In this document: positions 53,404 to 61,595 of the stretch, piece after piece | Numbering within the stretch: position 1 is the first letter of the stretch | How the letters are laid out: the number at the start of each line of letters is the position of its first letter | NCBI RefSeq assembly: GCF_002869965.1 | Contig: NZ_PEBS01000012.1 | Coordinates: 1 to 64,000 of the forward strand | Direction of reading: 5' to 3' | Origin: Janthinobacterium sp. ROICE36 | GTDB taxonomy: Bacteria; Pseudomonadota; Gammaproteobacteria; Burkholderiales; Burkholderiaceae_D | DNA length: 64,000 bases | Translations under genes and position numbers: made by a program | The notes under the pieces: model-generated | Seen by the model: the letters and a program-made list of their open reading frames with translations, nothing else | Told to the model about the DNA's origin: nothing | The model's database searches: none

Positions 53404-55167
53404 TTACTTCACATAGTGTCGCCGGCTGAACGCCCGCGCAAAGTCCAGCAAATCCTCGTAACGCTCGACGGCGTGGATATCCCAGCCCTGTTCGCGGCGC
53501 GCGCGTTTCAGCGCGTCATAGGTTTGCTGCAGCCACTTGGTGGCCGCCGCGCCCTCCCAGTCGCGCTCCAGGTTCAGGGCCATGGTACCGCCCGCGCCGC
53601 CCTGGGCCAGCGCCTTGGCGGAAATATCCCAGCCGCTGTTGCCCAGTTCATCATTATCGAACATGGTGGTGATGCCATCGTCGGAAATCATCAGGATGTG
53701 CGCGGGCCGTTCGCGCTTGCCCGCGTAAGTCTGGCGCAGGCAGTGGATGGGGAAACAGGTGCCGCCGCCGAAAAATTCCGTCAGCACGCCCAGGATCATG
53801 TCTTCATCGCGCACGAAACCGGGCGTTTGCATCACCTCGTTCTTGCCGCTCCACAGGGTCACTTGCACTTTCGCGCCGGCGCGCAGTGCCGATAGCGCGA
53901 TGACGGCGCCGGCCAGGGTCAAAAACGAGGTGTGCGCCTGCGGGTTTGGCATGGAGCCGGAACTGTCCACGTACATGTCCAGGTCGACGGGCACGGCGTC
54001 GATGGCGCGCGCCGGTTCGCGGCCAACCACGCGACGCACGGTCGTCACGCCGGGCACGGGGCGCGGCGACTGCATCACGGACTGCAGCCAGTCGATTTCT
54101 TCCAACGGATCGCCGATCTCCCACGCTTCCAGCCATTCCATCTGCGGCTCCTGCGATTCGGGCGCGGGGCGGCTGGGAAACGCCACCAGATGCGGCAAGG
54201 CCCGCTCGCGGTAATAGCGGATGGCGATTTCATGGTCGCTCAGGTCCACGCCCGAGGCCTTCAAAATGTCGCCCAGTTCGAACGGTTCGCGCAGCTGCCC
54301 GCCGCCCGCCCTGGCCGGTGCAGCCGCTTGCGGCTCCTCGCCATCGAGGCCGGAAATGCGTTTGTCGTGCACGGGATGGATGGCGCCGCCCTCCTCGTCA
54401 TCCTCGATCTGCTGCGCGCCATACGTCTGGCAGCCACGGGCCGCGTCGCGCGTGTCGAGCAGATAGCGGCTCGGGCTCAAGGCATCCGTATCCTCGACCA
54501 GGTAAGGCAGCAGCAAGGTGGCGAAGCGGCCCGCCGCCAGCATCCAGTCATTCGCATACACGCGTATCAGGCGCGCGCCCAGCCAGGCGTCCGTGTCCAG
54601 GCGCTCGTCCACATTGGCGCCACCCAGTTCGCCCTTCTCCAGCTGCCACAGGTTTTCATAGATGCGCATGTACAGGGTCCACACGCCGCCGCTTTTAGCG
54701 TCAGCTTGCGCCGTACGCCCCTGCTGCAACTTGCGGTAGATGTCGGCCATGCGCAAATTCGCCTGGCGCTGCAAGCGGTCGTTGATGAACAGGTCCGTGT
54801 ACAGGTTGGCCACCATGGGCGCGTGCTGCTCCAGGGTGGGCAAGGCGCGGCGCATGCGCGCCAGCAGGCGGAACTGATCACTCGCGCTGCCCGGCGCGAG
54901 GATGTGGTGGCCGATTTCATGCGCGAGGATTTCCAGCGCATAGTCGTCCAGCCCCAGTTCCGTCACCAGCGGCAAATCCACCACCACGCTCTGGTCCAGC
55001 AGACGGATCATGGCGAAGCTGCCGGACAAGCCCTGTTTGCTGGCCTCGACGTGGCTGGCGCACAGGCTGGGGTCGCGCAGGCGCGTAAATTTGCTCCACA
55101 CGGCCAGGGCCTCCGGCCAGGCGGCCTGCCAGGCGTCGATCAAGGCGGTGTCGGCATCCTTCTTCAT
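53404..55167 (-). CDS. Metallopeptidase-like/VWA fusion protein (DUF2201-like)
   Basis: 587 residues from ATG 55167, overlapping the previous stop by 4 bp. The N-terminal part has HEIGHH at 83-88 in a zinc-metallopeptidase-like context (LEILAHEIGHHILAPG), the signature of putative metallopeptidases joined to VWA domains (DUF2201 and similar). The C-terminal VWA domain has a MIDAS DSSGS near 399-403, then LTLAGAVIALSALRAGAKVQVTLWSG and the later SDDG. MoxR ATPases commonly act with such VWA proteins as chaperone or protein-modifying complexes. The acid residue that would complete the zinc site was not identified with certainty. Confidence 0.85.
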   Translation of the reverse strand: MKKDADTALIDAWQAAWPEALAVWSKFTRLRDPSLCASHVEASKQGLSGSFAMIRLLDQSVVVDLPLVTELGLDDYALEILAHEIGHHILAPGSASDQFRLLARMRRALPTLEQHAPMVANLYTDLFINDRLQRQANLRMADIYRKLQQGRTAQADAKSGGVWTLYMRIYENLWQLEKGELGGANVDERLDTDAWLGARLIRVYANDWMLAAGRFATLLLPYLVEDTDALSPSRYLLDTRDAARGCQTYGAQQIEDDEEGGAIHPVHDKRISGLDGEEPQAAAPARAGGGQLREPFELGDILKASGVDLSDHEIAIRYYRERALPHLVAFPSRPAPESQEPQMEWLEAWEIGDPLEEIDWLQSVMQSPRPVPGVTTVRRVVGREPARAIDAVPVDLDMYVDSSGSMPNPQAHTSFLTLAGAVIALSALRAGAKVQVTLWSGKNEVMQTPGFVRDEDMILGVLTEFFGGGTCFPIHCLRQTYAGKRERPAHILMISDDGITTMFDNDELGNSGWDISAKALAQGGAGGTMALNLERDWEGAAATKWLQQTYDALKRARREQGWDIHAVERYEDLLDFARAFSRRHYVK

Positions 55168-56150
55168 ACAAGCGGCAGCAGGCGGATGGCATGCTTCCAC
55201 GGCGACGTGACGGCCAGCGTGTGCGCATTGGCGGCGATGGCGATGTCGCCGGCAGGCACATCGAGCACGATGCTGCGCGCGCCGATATGCAGGCCCGCCC
55301 CATCGAGACGCACGGAAGATGGCCTATCGTTTGGCGCCTGCGCAAACTCCTGCGCAGTGGCGCCGTGCAGCACGGCGCCATAGGCATCGGCCACCAGCAG
55401 ATAATGGCGTTCGCCGCTGCGCACAGCAAAGCCGCAGCCGTCCACCGTGGCGCGCACTTGCGGCGGCGTGCCGAAGTCACCGCCCAGGCCAGTAAAGGCG
55501 CCAAACTCCCTGCCATCGGCATTGCCGCGCCACGGATTGGCCAGCAGTTGCGCATGCACCTGCGGCCAGTGCGCACCCGGTTCGCCAAAGGCCGCCAGCG
55601 CCAGCGCGGGCGGCAGGGTGTCGGCAGCGGCCAGCGCGCCCTGGCGGAAATGCGCGACGCCTGCGCGCCAGGCCAGCACCTGGCCCACGGCGCGCAGCTC
55701 GGCCACGGCGCTCACGTCCGGCGCCACGGCAGCCATCTCCGCCAGCCACTGTGCGGGACGCGCTCCCGCCACGGTACCAATGTGGATGGCGGCGTTGCTC
55801 AGCATGCCCAGTACCTCGACGGGGGCCTTCGCCAGCAGCGGCGCAAACGACGGCGCCAGTTCGCGCCAGACGGTATTCAAGACGGCATCTTTTGCCGCCG
55901 GCCCCACCAAGCCATGGCCCACCAGCACCAAAGCCATGTCGTAGGCGGCCAGGGTGACGCTGCCCACACGCTCGGGCGCGGCGGTGGCTACCGCCACCAC
56001 CAGCGGATCGAGGCTGTCGTGCAAAAAGGCGCCAAAGGCGGCCATATCGAGCGCAGGAAAACGCCGGCGCGCTTCCGCCGCGCGGCCGTTGAACTGGGCG
56101 CGGCCGCTGGCGAGGATAGCCGAAAAAGCAGGGGAAATCATCGCAGCCAT
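55164..56150 (-). CDS. Unknown protein in the MoxR/VWA operon
   Basis: 328 residues. No signal peptide or membrane helix. The N-terminal two thirds is Ala-rich and helical (AYDMALVLVGHGLVGP, VNTVWRELAPSFAPLL), with repeats of about 35 residues that hint at a HEAT- or TPR-like solenoid. The last 100 residues change to beta-rich sequence (YLLVADAYGAVLHGATAQEFAQAPN, SIVLDVPAGDIAIAANAHTLAVTSPW). I do not recognise the family. The ATG follows the previous stop directly and the stop overlaps the VWA start. Confidence 0.75.
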   Translation of the reverse strand: MAAMISPAFSAILASGRAQFNGRAAEARRRFPALDMAAFGAFLHDSLDPLVVAVATAAPERVGSVTLAAYDMALVLVGHGLVGPAAKDAVLNTVWRELAPSFAPLLAKAPVEVLGMLSNAAIHIGTVAGARPAQWLAEMAAVAPDVSAVAELRAVGQVLAWRAGVAHFRQGALAAADTLPPALALAAFGEPGAHWPQVHAQLLANPWRGNADGREFGAFTGLGGDFGTPPQVRATVDGCGFAVRSGERHYLLVADAYGAVLHGATAQEFAQAPNDRPSSVRLDGAGLHIGARSIVLDVPAGDIAIAANAHTLAVTSPWKHAIRLLPLV

Positions 56151-56642
56151 TTAATCGCTATAAGAAAAATGCAGCAGATAACGCTCGCTTTCGCGTCCAT
56201 TCGTGCGCTCAAACGCAAGCTCATTCCAGTTGATCGCGTACCAGATGGGTGGCGTCATCGTCACGGCGTGGACGGCGAATTCGCCCAGCGACATTTCCAG
56301 CGCCTCCAGAAAGGCCTGGACCAGGCAGGCGCGAAAATGGCCCGGCGGCGCCGTCTGCATGTGCTTCGACGAGAAGAACCAGCGCTGGCACAGGGCCGGC
56401 AACTGCGCGCGGTCGTATGGCGCCACGCTGATCTGCCACAGTGGCGCGGTGACGTCGCGCGCGGCGCCGACACCGTTCAAACCATATTCCTCCACGCGCA
56501 TGCCCAGGGCCGTGAGCAGATCGGGCGCGTCGGGCAGGCGTAGCAACTCATAGGTCGCGCACAGGTCGCTGGCCTCGCTGTTCAACATGGACAGCGCATC
56601 GAGAAAACCGCGGCAGTGATCAACATTCAGCGCGTAATTCAT
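56151..56642 (-). CDS. Unknown small protein in the MoxR/VWA operon
   Basis: 163 residues starting MNYALNVDHCRGFLDAL. It has mixed alpha/beta character with VAPYDRAQLPALCQRWFFSSKHMQTAPPGHFRACLVQAFLEALEM and ends in a short charged tail (ESERYLLHFSYSD). No motif is recognised. It overlaps the MoxR gene by 4 bp (ATGA) and is followed without a gap by the 328-residue unknown, so it is translationally coupled to the ATPase. Confidence 0.75.
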   Translation of the reverse strand: MNYALNVDHCRGFLDALSMLNSEASDLCATYELLRLPDAPDLLTALGMRVEEYGLNGVGAARDVTAPLWQISVAPYDRAQLPALCQRWFFSSKHMQTAPPGHFRACLVQAFLEALEMSLGEFAVHAVTMTPPIWYAINWNELAFERTNGRESERYLLHFSYSD

Positions 56643-58219
56643 TGCGAACGCAGCCAGCTGCGGTAATTGGTATAGCGCTGGTGCAGGTATTTGAGCTTCA
56701 GCAAATCGTCATACAGGGGACCGTACAACTTGCGCCCTTTCGTGCGTTCGCCGATCAGCTTTTCGATGCGGTTCAGGCGCGCCAGGGTTTCGCGCTCGCT
56801 GACGCCATCGAGGCCCAGGTCGAATTCCGCAGACAGCACGCCCACAGGATCGTCGCGGTCCAGGTCCAGGCGGTTGAATTCATCGTTCGACAAATCGAAC
56901 AGGCGGCGCAGCCAGCCCAGCCTGTCGCTGCGGTAGGCGGCGTTTTCCGGCAGCGCGAAAAATGGCGCGTCCGGGTCTGGCTGCAGCTTGTTATGCAGCA
57001 CAAACGGCAGCACCTGGCGCAAGTCTTCCAGCGCCACTTCACCGTTACCGCGGAAATAGGCCATGGCCTTGGCATAGATCAGCAGCGCCATCAGGGTGCG
57101 CACGGAGATGCCATTCAAGGTCTGGCAACCGAGGTCCTTCAGGCGGTCACGCCCATTGTCGGCCGCCTGCGCGGCGCCACGGTCGGCGCCAGCCAGGCGC
57201 GCCGTATCCTTGGTCATGTATTCGAACTGGCCACCCGCCGTCTCGAACAGCTCGAACTGGCTGGCAAAGAATTCCAGGCGCCGACGCACGGCATCCGGCA
57301 CGGCCACCTGGCGAATCGCCGAGACTATCTGGTCGACTTCCCCTTCCGTGAAGATGATCTCGGGCGGCACCAGCTCTTCGGGGCGCACGTTTTCTTCCAC
57401 GCGCAGCAGCAGCTCATTTAAAAAACGGGGATTGAAGGCCAGCGCCTGCACCGTCACGTCGACCCGGTCGCGCAGCGCCTCGATCACCTGGTAGGTGCCG
57501 CCGCCCTGGTCGTCATTGGCCGTCAAGTACCAGGCCGCTTCCGGACATTCGTAAATATGATCCAGCACTTCCGCGTAATTGTCACCCATGACGGTGAGCA
57601 GCGCGCTTTGCGTGCGCGTGGGGATGCGGTTGTATTCATCGACGATTTTCACGCGCATGCCCAGCCAGGCGCGCCAGGCGATGCGGATATCGTCCATGCT
57701 TTGCGCGTTGACCAGGTCCGCCGGCAACGGGTTGCCCAGCAAATCGGCCACCGTCATCTGGGGGTGGCCATGCTGCATGGCGCGTTTGACTTCCTTGACG
57801 CTCGAACCGGCCAGCACGCCCATCAGCAGCGCGCTGGCCGTCTTGCCCCGCCCCGGCCCACCGACGAACAGGCATTTGCGGCGAGTAGCAAAGGTCAGCA
57901 AGGGCAGCAAAATAAAACTGGAATAGCTTTGCGCCGAAGGCAAATTCAGGGTGCGGCGGCTGTCGCCCACGGAATATGTCTGCGACGGGCCATCGTTGTA
58001 CTCGATGTCGTAATGGGGGCTGATGATGGCGTGGTTGACGATCCAGAAGTAAGCCTGGCGCAGCTTTTCATCGAAGGGCCTGGCGGCAGCCTCGCCGTCG
58101 CCGTCCAGCGCGATGGGGCCCTGGTACAGGTCCGCCACATCGAACTGCCGCGCGGCGGGCGCGGCCTTCGGCCTGGTGGGGGCTTGGGACAGGCGCTGGA
58201 ACAAATTGAAGGCAGACAT
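56639..58219 (-). CDS. MoxR-type AAA+ ATPase
   Basis: 526 residues, longer than the usual 310-350. Walker A GGPGRGKT at 120-127, Walker B VKIVDEYNRIP at 190-200, sensor 1 TAND at 234-237 and sensor-type Arg in ALRDRVDVTV near 253. The H2-insert region and the C-terminal lid (residues about 350-430) fit the MoxR/RavA class. An N-terminal extension of about 110 residues and a long C-terminal helical part are extra. MoxR ATPases remodel partner proteins together with VWA proteins; the partner is encoded two genes downstream. First gene of the operon. Confidence 0.9.
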   Translation of the reverse strand: MSAFNLFQRLSQAPTRPKAAPAARQFDVADLYQGPIALDGDGEAAARPFDEKLRQAYFWIVNHAIISPHYDIEYNDGPSQTYSVGDSRRTLNLPSAQSYSSFILLPLLTFATRRKCLFVGGPGRGKTASALLMGVLAGSSVKEVKRAMQHGHPQMTVADLLGNPLPADLVNAQSMDDIRIAWRAWLGMRVKIVDEYNRIPTRTQSALLTVMGDNYAEVLDHIYECPEAAWYLTANDDQGGGTYQVIEALRDRVDVTVQALAFNPRFLNELLLRVEENVRPEELVPPEIIFTEGEVDQIVSAIRQVAVPDAVRRRLEFFASQFELFETAGGQFEYMTKDTARLAGADRGAAQAADNGRDRLKDLGCQTLNGISVRTLMALLIYAKAMAYFRGNGEVALEDLRQVLPFVLHNKLQPDPDAPFFALPENAAYRSDRLGWLRRLFDLSNDEFNRLDLDRDDPVGVLSAEFDLGLDGVSERETLARLNRIEKLIGERTKGRKLYGPLYDDLLKLKYLHQRYTNYRSWLRSQ

Positions 58220-58267
58220 GATGTGCAGGCAAGGTGACGGAAACGAAATTATTGCATATTGTTCCCA

Positions 58268-59425
58268 TTACACCTTGTTCAAATCGACAACGGTTTCATC
58301 CATCTTGCGCCAGCGCCACCAGCCCAGCGCCACACACGCCAGCAGCAAGGCCAGCAAACCTGCCACTTCATGGCGGATTTCATACAGCGAGGCGCCCATT
58401 TGATTGAGCGCAACAAAGCCCTGGATGCCGGCCGTGGATGGCAACAGCCAGCGCAGCCATTGCAGCACGATGGGCATGGACGAGACGGGCCAAGTCAGGC
58501 CGGCCAGGAACAGCACCGGCATCGAGGTGGCGATCATCAGCTGCGTACCCCGTTCGCGCGTGCGGAACAGCATGCCCAGCAGCATGCCGAAGGCCGCTTC
58601 CGCCAGCGAGAACAGCACCAGCAGCAAGAGCATGCCGCCAAAATTGCCGCCACGGGGGTAATCCTGGAACCAGAAGACGAAGCCGAAAAAATAACAGCAA
58701 TTGAGGAAAGCCACGCAAGCAAACGCCAGCAGCATGCCCGCATAGCCGCCTGCCGTGCGCTTGCCTGCCAGGGGGAAACTCTTGCGCTGGTACCAGGTGC
58801 CGAACAGCATGGTCATGCCGATCAGCAAGGTTTGCTGCACAATGAGAGTCGCCACGCCCGGCACGACATATGCGCCATAGCCTTCCTTGACGTTAAACAG
58901 GGGCACGGCGGCTAAGGCAATGGGCGAGCGCTGCTGGTTGGCCTGCACGCTGGACGGCGTACCCGCGCCCAAACGCTTGAGCTCAATACCGGCCGACACG
59001 GTGCCCACCACTTCGGCCAGGCCGTTCAAGGCCACCTTGTTGAGCATCAAATACAAGCCATTGCCCGCCACTTGCGCGTGGGCGGCGCGGCCTGCCAGCA
59101 CATCCGTCTGCAAGCCGTCGGGAAGGATCAGCACGCCCATGACCTTGTCACGCCACAATAAATCTTGCGCGATGGGCAAGTCCGGCGTGACGGCGATGAC
59201 CTGCAGCGAGGGATGGGCCATGGCAAAGCGCGTCAGCTGGCGCGACATGGCGCTGCGGTCCTGGTCGACGACCGCCACGGGCACGCGCTGGACGATTTCC
59301 GTCGAATACGGCAGCGGATAGAAAAAGGAATAGATGATGCCGCCGATGAACAGCAAGGTCAGCGCGCCCTTGTCCGTCAGCATGGCGCGCCAGGTGGCGA
59401 GAAAGGCAAACCAGCAGGTGTTCAT
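58268..59425 (-). CDS. ABC-2 type exporter permease (YbhR/YhhJ-like), second copy
   Basis: 385 residues from ATG 59425, overlapping the upstream permease stop by 4 bp. The first membrane helix (residues 18-38), a large periplasmic domain and five more membrane segments near the C-terminus make the ABC-2/YbhR architecture. VPVAVVDQDRSAMSRQLTRF and the C-terminal LTWPVSSMPIVLQWLRWLLPSTAGIQGF are typical. With its partner permease it would make the membrane pore of a drug or lipid exporter. Confidence 0.88.
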   Translation of the reverse strand: MNTCWFAFLATWRAMLTDKGALTLLFIGGIIYSFFYPLPYSTEIVQRVPVAVVDQDRSAMSRQLTRFAMAHPSLQVIAVTPDLPIAQDLLWRDKVMGVLILPDGLQTDVLAGRAAHAQVAGNGLYLMLNKVALNGLAEVVGTVSAGIELKRLGAGTPSSVQANQQRSPIALAAVPLFNVKEGYGAYVVPGVATLIVQQTLLIGMTMLFGTWYQRKSFPLAGKRTAGGYAGMLLAFACVAFLNCCYFFGFVFWFQDYPRGGNFGGMLLLLVLFSLAEAAFGMLLGMLFRTRERGTQLMIATSMPVLFLAGLTWPVSSMPIVLQWLRWLLPSTAGIQGFVALNQMGASLYEIRHEVAGLLALLLACVALGWWRWRKMDETVVDLNKV

Positions 59426-60603
59426 GTGCGCCCCCATGCATCCGGGGCATTCGCGCGGCGCGCCAGCAAGAATACGCCCACGGCGCCGCAGCCGATGGCG
59501 ATACCGGCCAGTATCAGCATTTCCTGCACGCCATAGCGCCACGGCGCGCCAGCCAGCCAGTATTTGGTTTGCAATTGCAGATAATGCGTGAGCGGCAAGG
59601 CTTCCGCCCAGGCACGTGCCGGCGCCGGCATGGCCATCAAGGGAAAGGCCTGGCCCGCAAACGCGAAGGCCGGCGCCGTGATGAAAGCCGCGCCCGACAA
59701 GGCCAAACGCAGGGACAGGGTGGCGGCGATCAGCAAGGTGGCCAGGCCGCAGTAGGCGAGCACCAGCAACAACATGCTCAGCAGCAAGGCCGGCAAGCTG
59801 CCCGCCACGGCCCAGTTCCGCCCCAGGCTGAAGAACAGCAAATACAGCAGCGCCAGCGCGCAGTAAGCGATGAGGGGGAACAGCAGCTTGGCACCGACGG
59901 CGCGCAGCCAGCTGCCATGGGCCGACGCCAGCCATTGCGGCACCGTGCCGTCGCGCAACTCGCGTCCGATGGAAGTGACGACGGCGACGACGATGAAAAT
60001 CTGCAGCATGGCCGGCATCAGGGCCAGGGTCAGGAATGCTTCATAACTGATGTTTTCATTGTACAAACTGTTCAGGGTAGTGCGGATCGGTTCGAACTGG
60101 GCCGCCGCCTGCACGCGCGACATGCCCTTCTTGACCCGCGCAGTCATCTCGATGCCGGCAGACAAGGTCGTGCTGACCGTGCGCACGTCGCGCAGCAAGG
60201 CGCCCGCGTGCGAGGAAAACTGCGCGTTGTATAGCCATTGCACGGTGGCTTGCCGGCCGCCCAGCAGTTTTTGCTCAAAATCGTCAGGAATGAGCAGATA
60301 GCCAAACGCCGTGCGTTCGCGCAGCCGCTGCAGGGCTTCGTCGCTGGACGCCACTTTCGCCGCCACGGCAATGCCGGGCGACGCGTCGAGCCAGCGCGTG
60401 AGCTGGCGCGACAAGGCAGAGTTATCGTTGTCGATGACGACGATGGGCAAGTCGCGCGCGATGCCGGCCGAAAAAATCAGCCACAACATGCCGCACAGCA
60501 CGACCGGAATCCAGCTGAGCATGCCGACATCCCAGAAGTCGCCGCGCAAGCGCCGCCATTCGCGTGCCAGCGCCGCCGGCGGTTCTTTGTCAATCTCGCT
60601 CAT
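59422..60603 (-). CDS. ABC-2 type exporter permease (YbhS-like), first copy
   Basis: 393 residues with one N-terminal helix (WIPVVLCGMLWLIFSAGI), a periplasmic domain (LPIVVIDNDNSALSRQLTRW) and five C-terminal helices. It is paralogous to the following gene (shared ID-DNSALSRQLTRW/VDQDRSAMSRQLTRF). No ATP-binding domain is present in either gene. It follows the HlyD gene by 6 bp. Confidence 0.88.
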   Translation of the reverse strand: MSEIDKEPPAALAREWRRLRGDFWDVGMLSWIPVVLCGMLWLIFSAGIARDLPIVVIDNDNSALSRQLTRWLDASPGIAVAAKVASSDEALQRLRERTAFGYLLIPDDFEQKLLGGRQATVQWLYNAQFSSHAGALLRDVRTVSTTLSAGIEMTARVKKGMSRVQAAAQFEPIRTTLNSLYNENISYEAFLTLALMPAMLQIFIVVAVVTSIGRELRDGTVPQWLASAHGSWLRAVGAKLLFPLIAYCALALLYLLFFSLGRNWAVAGSLPALLLSMLLLVLAYCGLATLLIAATLSLRLALSGAAFITAPAFAFAGQAFPLMAMPAPARAWAEALPLTHYLQLQTKYWLAGAPWRYGVQEMLILAGIAIGCGAVGVFLLARRANAPDAWGRT

Positions 60604-60609
60604 CGGCGA

Positions 60610-61593
60610 TCAGAGCGGCGGAAACACGACCGACATGCCCGGACGCAAGCCCTCGACCTTGATGGCGGGACGCAAGCGGATTTCAAACGTGCGCAAATCC
60701 GTGCCGCCCGGACGCGCCGCGCGCCACGTGGCAAAGTCCGGCAACACGGCCACGGAGCTGACCTTAAAGTTCAGCTGCTGTTTCAAGGCCGGCACATTGG
60801 CCGTATGCGTGCTGCCCATGGCAAACGCCGCCATTTCATCTTCGCGCACTTGCAGCACGGCCCAGGCATCGTCCAGATTCACCAAAGTGATTACGGGGAA
60901 ACCTTGCGGCGCCAGTTCACCGGGCTGTATCTGGATCTTGCTGACCTGTCCCGCCACCGGCGCGGCGATTTTCGTTTCGGCCAGGGCGATCTGCGCTTCC
61001 GTCAACACGGCGCCCACCTGACGCGCCTGGGCAGCGGCTGCCGTCTTGTCTTCCGGACGGGCGCCCTTTTGCGCCATGTCATATTGCGCGCGGGCAGCTT
61101 GCACCAGCTGGTCGGCGGCGCGCCATTGCGCTTGCGCCTCGTCACGTTTCTGCTGAGCAATCACGCCTTGCTCGAACATATTGTTGACGCGGGTATACGT
61201 GGTTTTGGCGATGGTGGCGCCCGTTTGCGCCCGCTCCCAATTGGCTTTCGCGGCACGGACTTCCTCCGGCCGCGCACCGGCTTGCGCCTTTTTCGCCACC
61301 GCATCGGCCGCTTGCGTGGCGGCCGTCGCTTGCGCGATCTTCGCGTCCACTTCCGGACTCGTCAGCTGGAACAGCAACTCACCTTTCGGCACCGTCTGGC
61401 CCAGCTTGACGTACAGCTCGCCCACCCTGCCCGGCACTTTCGACGAGACATTGACTTCCTGCGCATCCATCTGCCCCTGCAAAGGCAGGTGCTGCGGCTG
61501 GAACGCCTGGTACAAGCCCCAGCCCACGAAGGCCAGAACAAGGATGACGAGGGCTGCGGCGACTATGGCCAAGGGTTTTTTGGAAGTACTCAT
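60610..61593 (-). CDS. HlyD-family membrane fusion protein
   Basis: 327 residues. One N-terminal membrane anchor (LAIVAAALVILVLAFVGWGLYQ), a lipoyl/barrel-sandwich region (QGQMDAQEVNVSSKVPGRV, then KIAAPVAGQVSKIQIQPGELAPQGFPVITLV), and a long coiled coil between (residues 85-200). It bridges the inner-membrane permeases to the TolC-type channel. It starts 2 bp after the TolC gene. Confidence 0.92.
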   Translation of the reverse strand: MSTSKKPLAIVAAALVILVLAFVGWGLYQAFQPQHLPLQGQMDAQEVNVSSKVPGRVGELYVKLGQTVPKGELLFQLTSPEVDAKIAQATAATQAADAVAKKAQAGARPEEVRAAKANWERAQTGATIAKTTYTRVNNMFEQGVIAQQKRDEAQAQWRAADQLVQAARAQYDMAQKGARPEDKTAAAAQARQVGAVLTEAQIALAETKIAAPVAGQVSKIQIQPGELAPQGFPVITLVNLDDAWAVLQVREDEMAAFAMGSTHTANVPALKQQLNFKVSSVAVLPDFATWRAARPGGTDLRTFEIRLRPAIKVEGLRPGMSVVFPPL

Positions 61594-61595
61594 TA

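Noticed and set aside
51464..53416. A 650-codon open frame on the plus strand across the ligase-like and helical genes
   Set aside because: The minus-strand genes have clear motifs and ATGA overlaps; the plus-strand reading is rich in Arg, Gln and His, without domains.
50382..58219. Classification of the MoxR operon as a vWA-MoxR-VMAP conflict system
   Set aside because: The MoxR and VWA parts fit, but no VMAP, caspase, trypsin-like or other effector typical of those systems was seen, and NadR and the ligase-like enzyme are not part of that description as I know it.
50382..58219. Classification of the MoxR/VWA genes as cobaltochelatase (CobS/CobT) or magnesium chelatase
   Set aside because: There is no CobN- or ChlH-like large subunit, and the ATPase sequence is MoxR-like rather than CobS-like.
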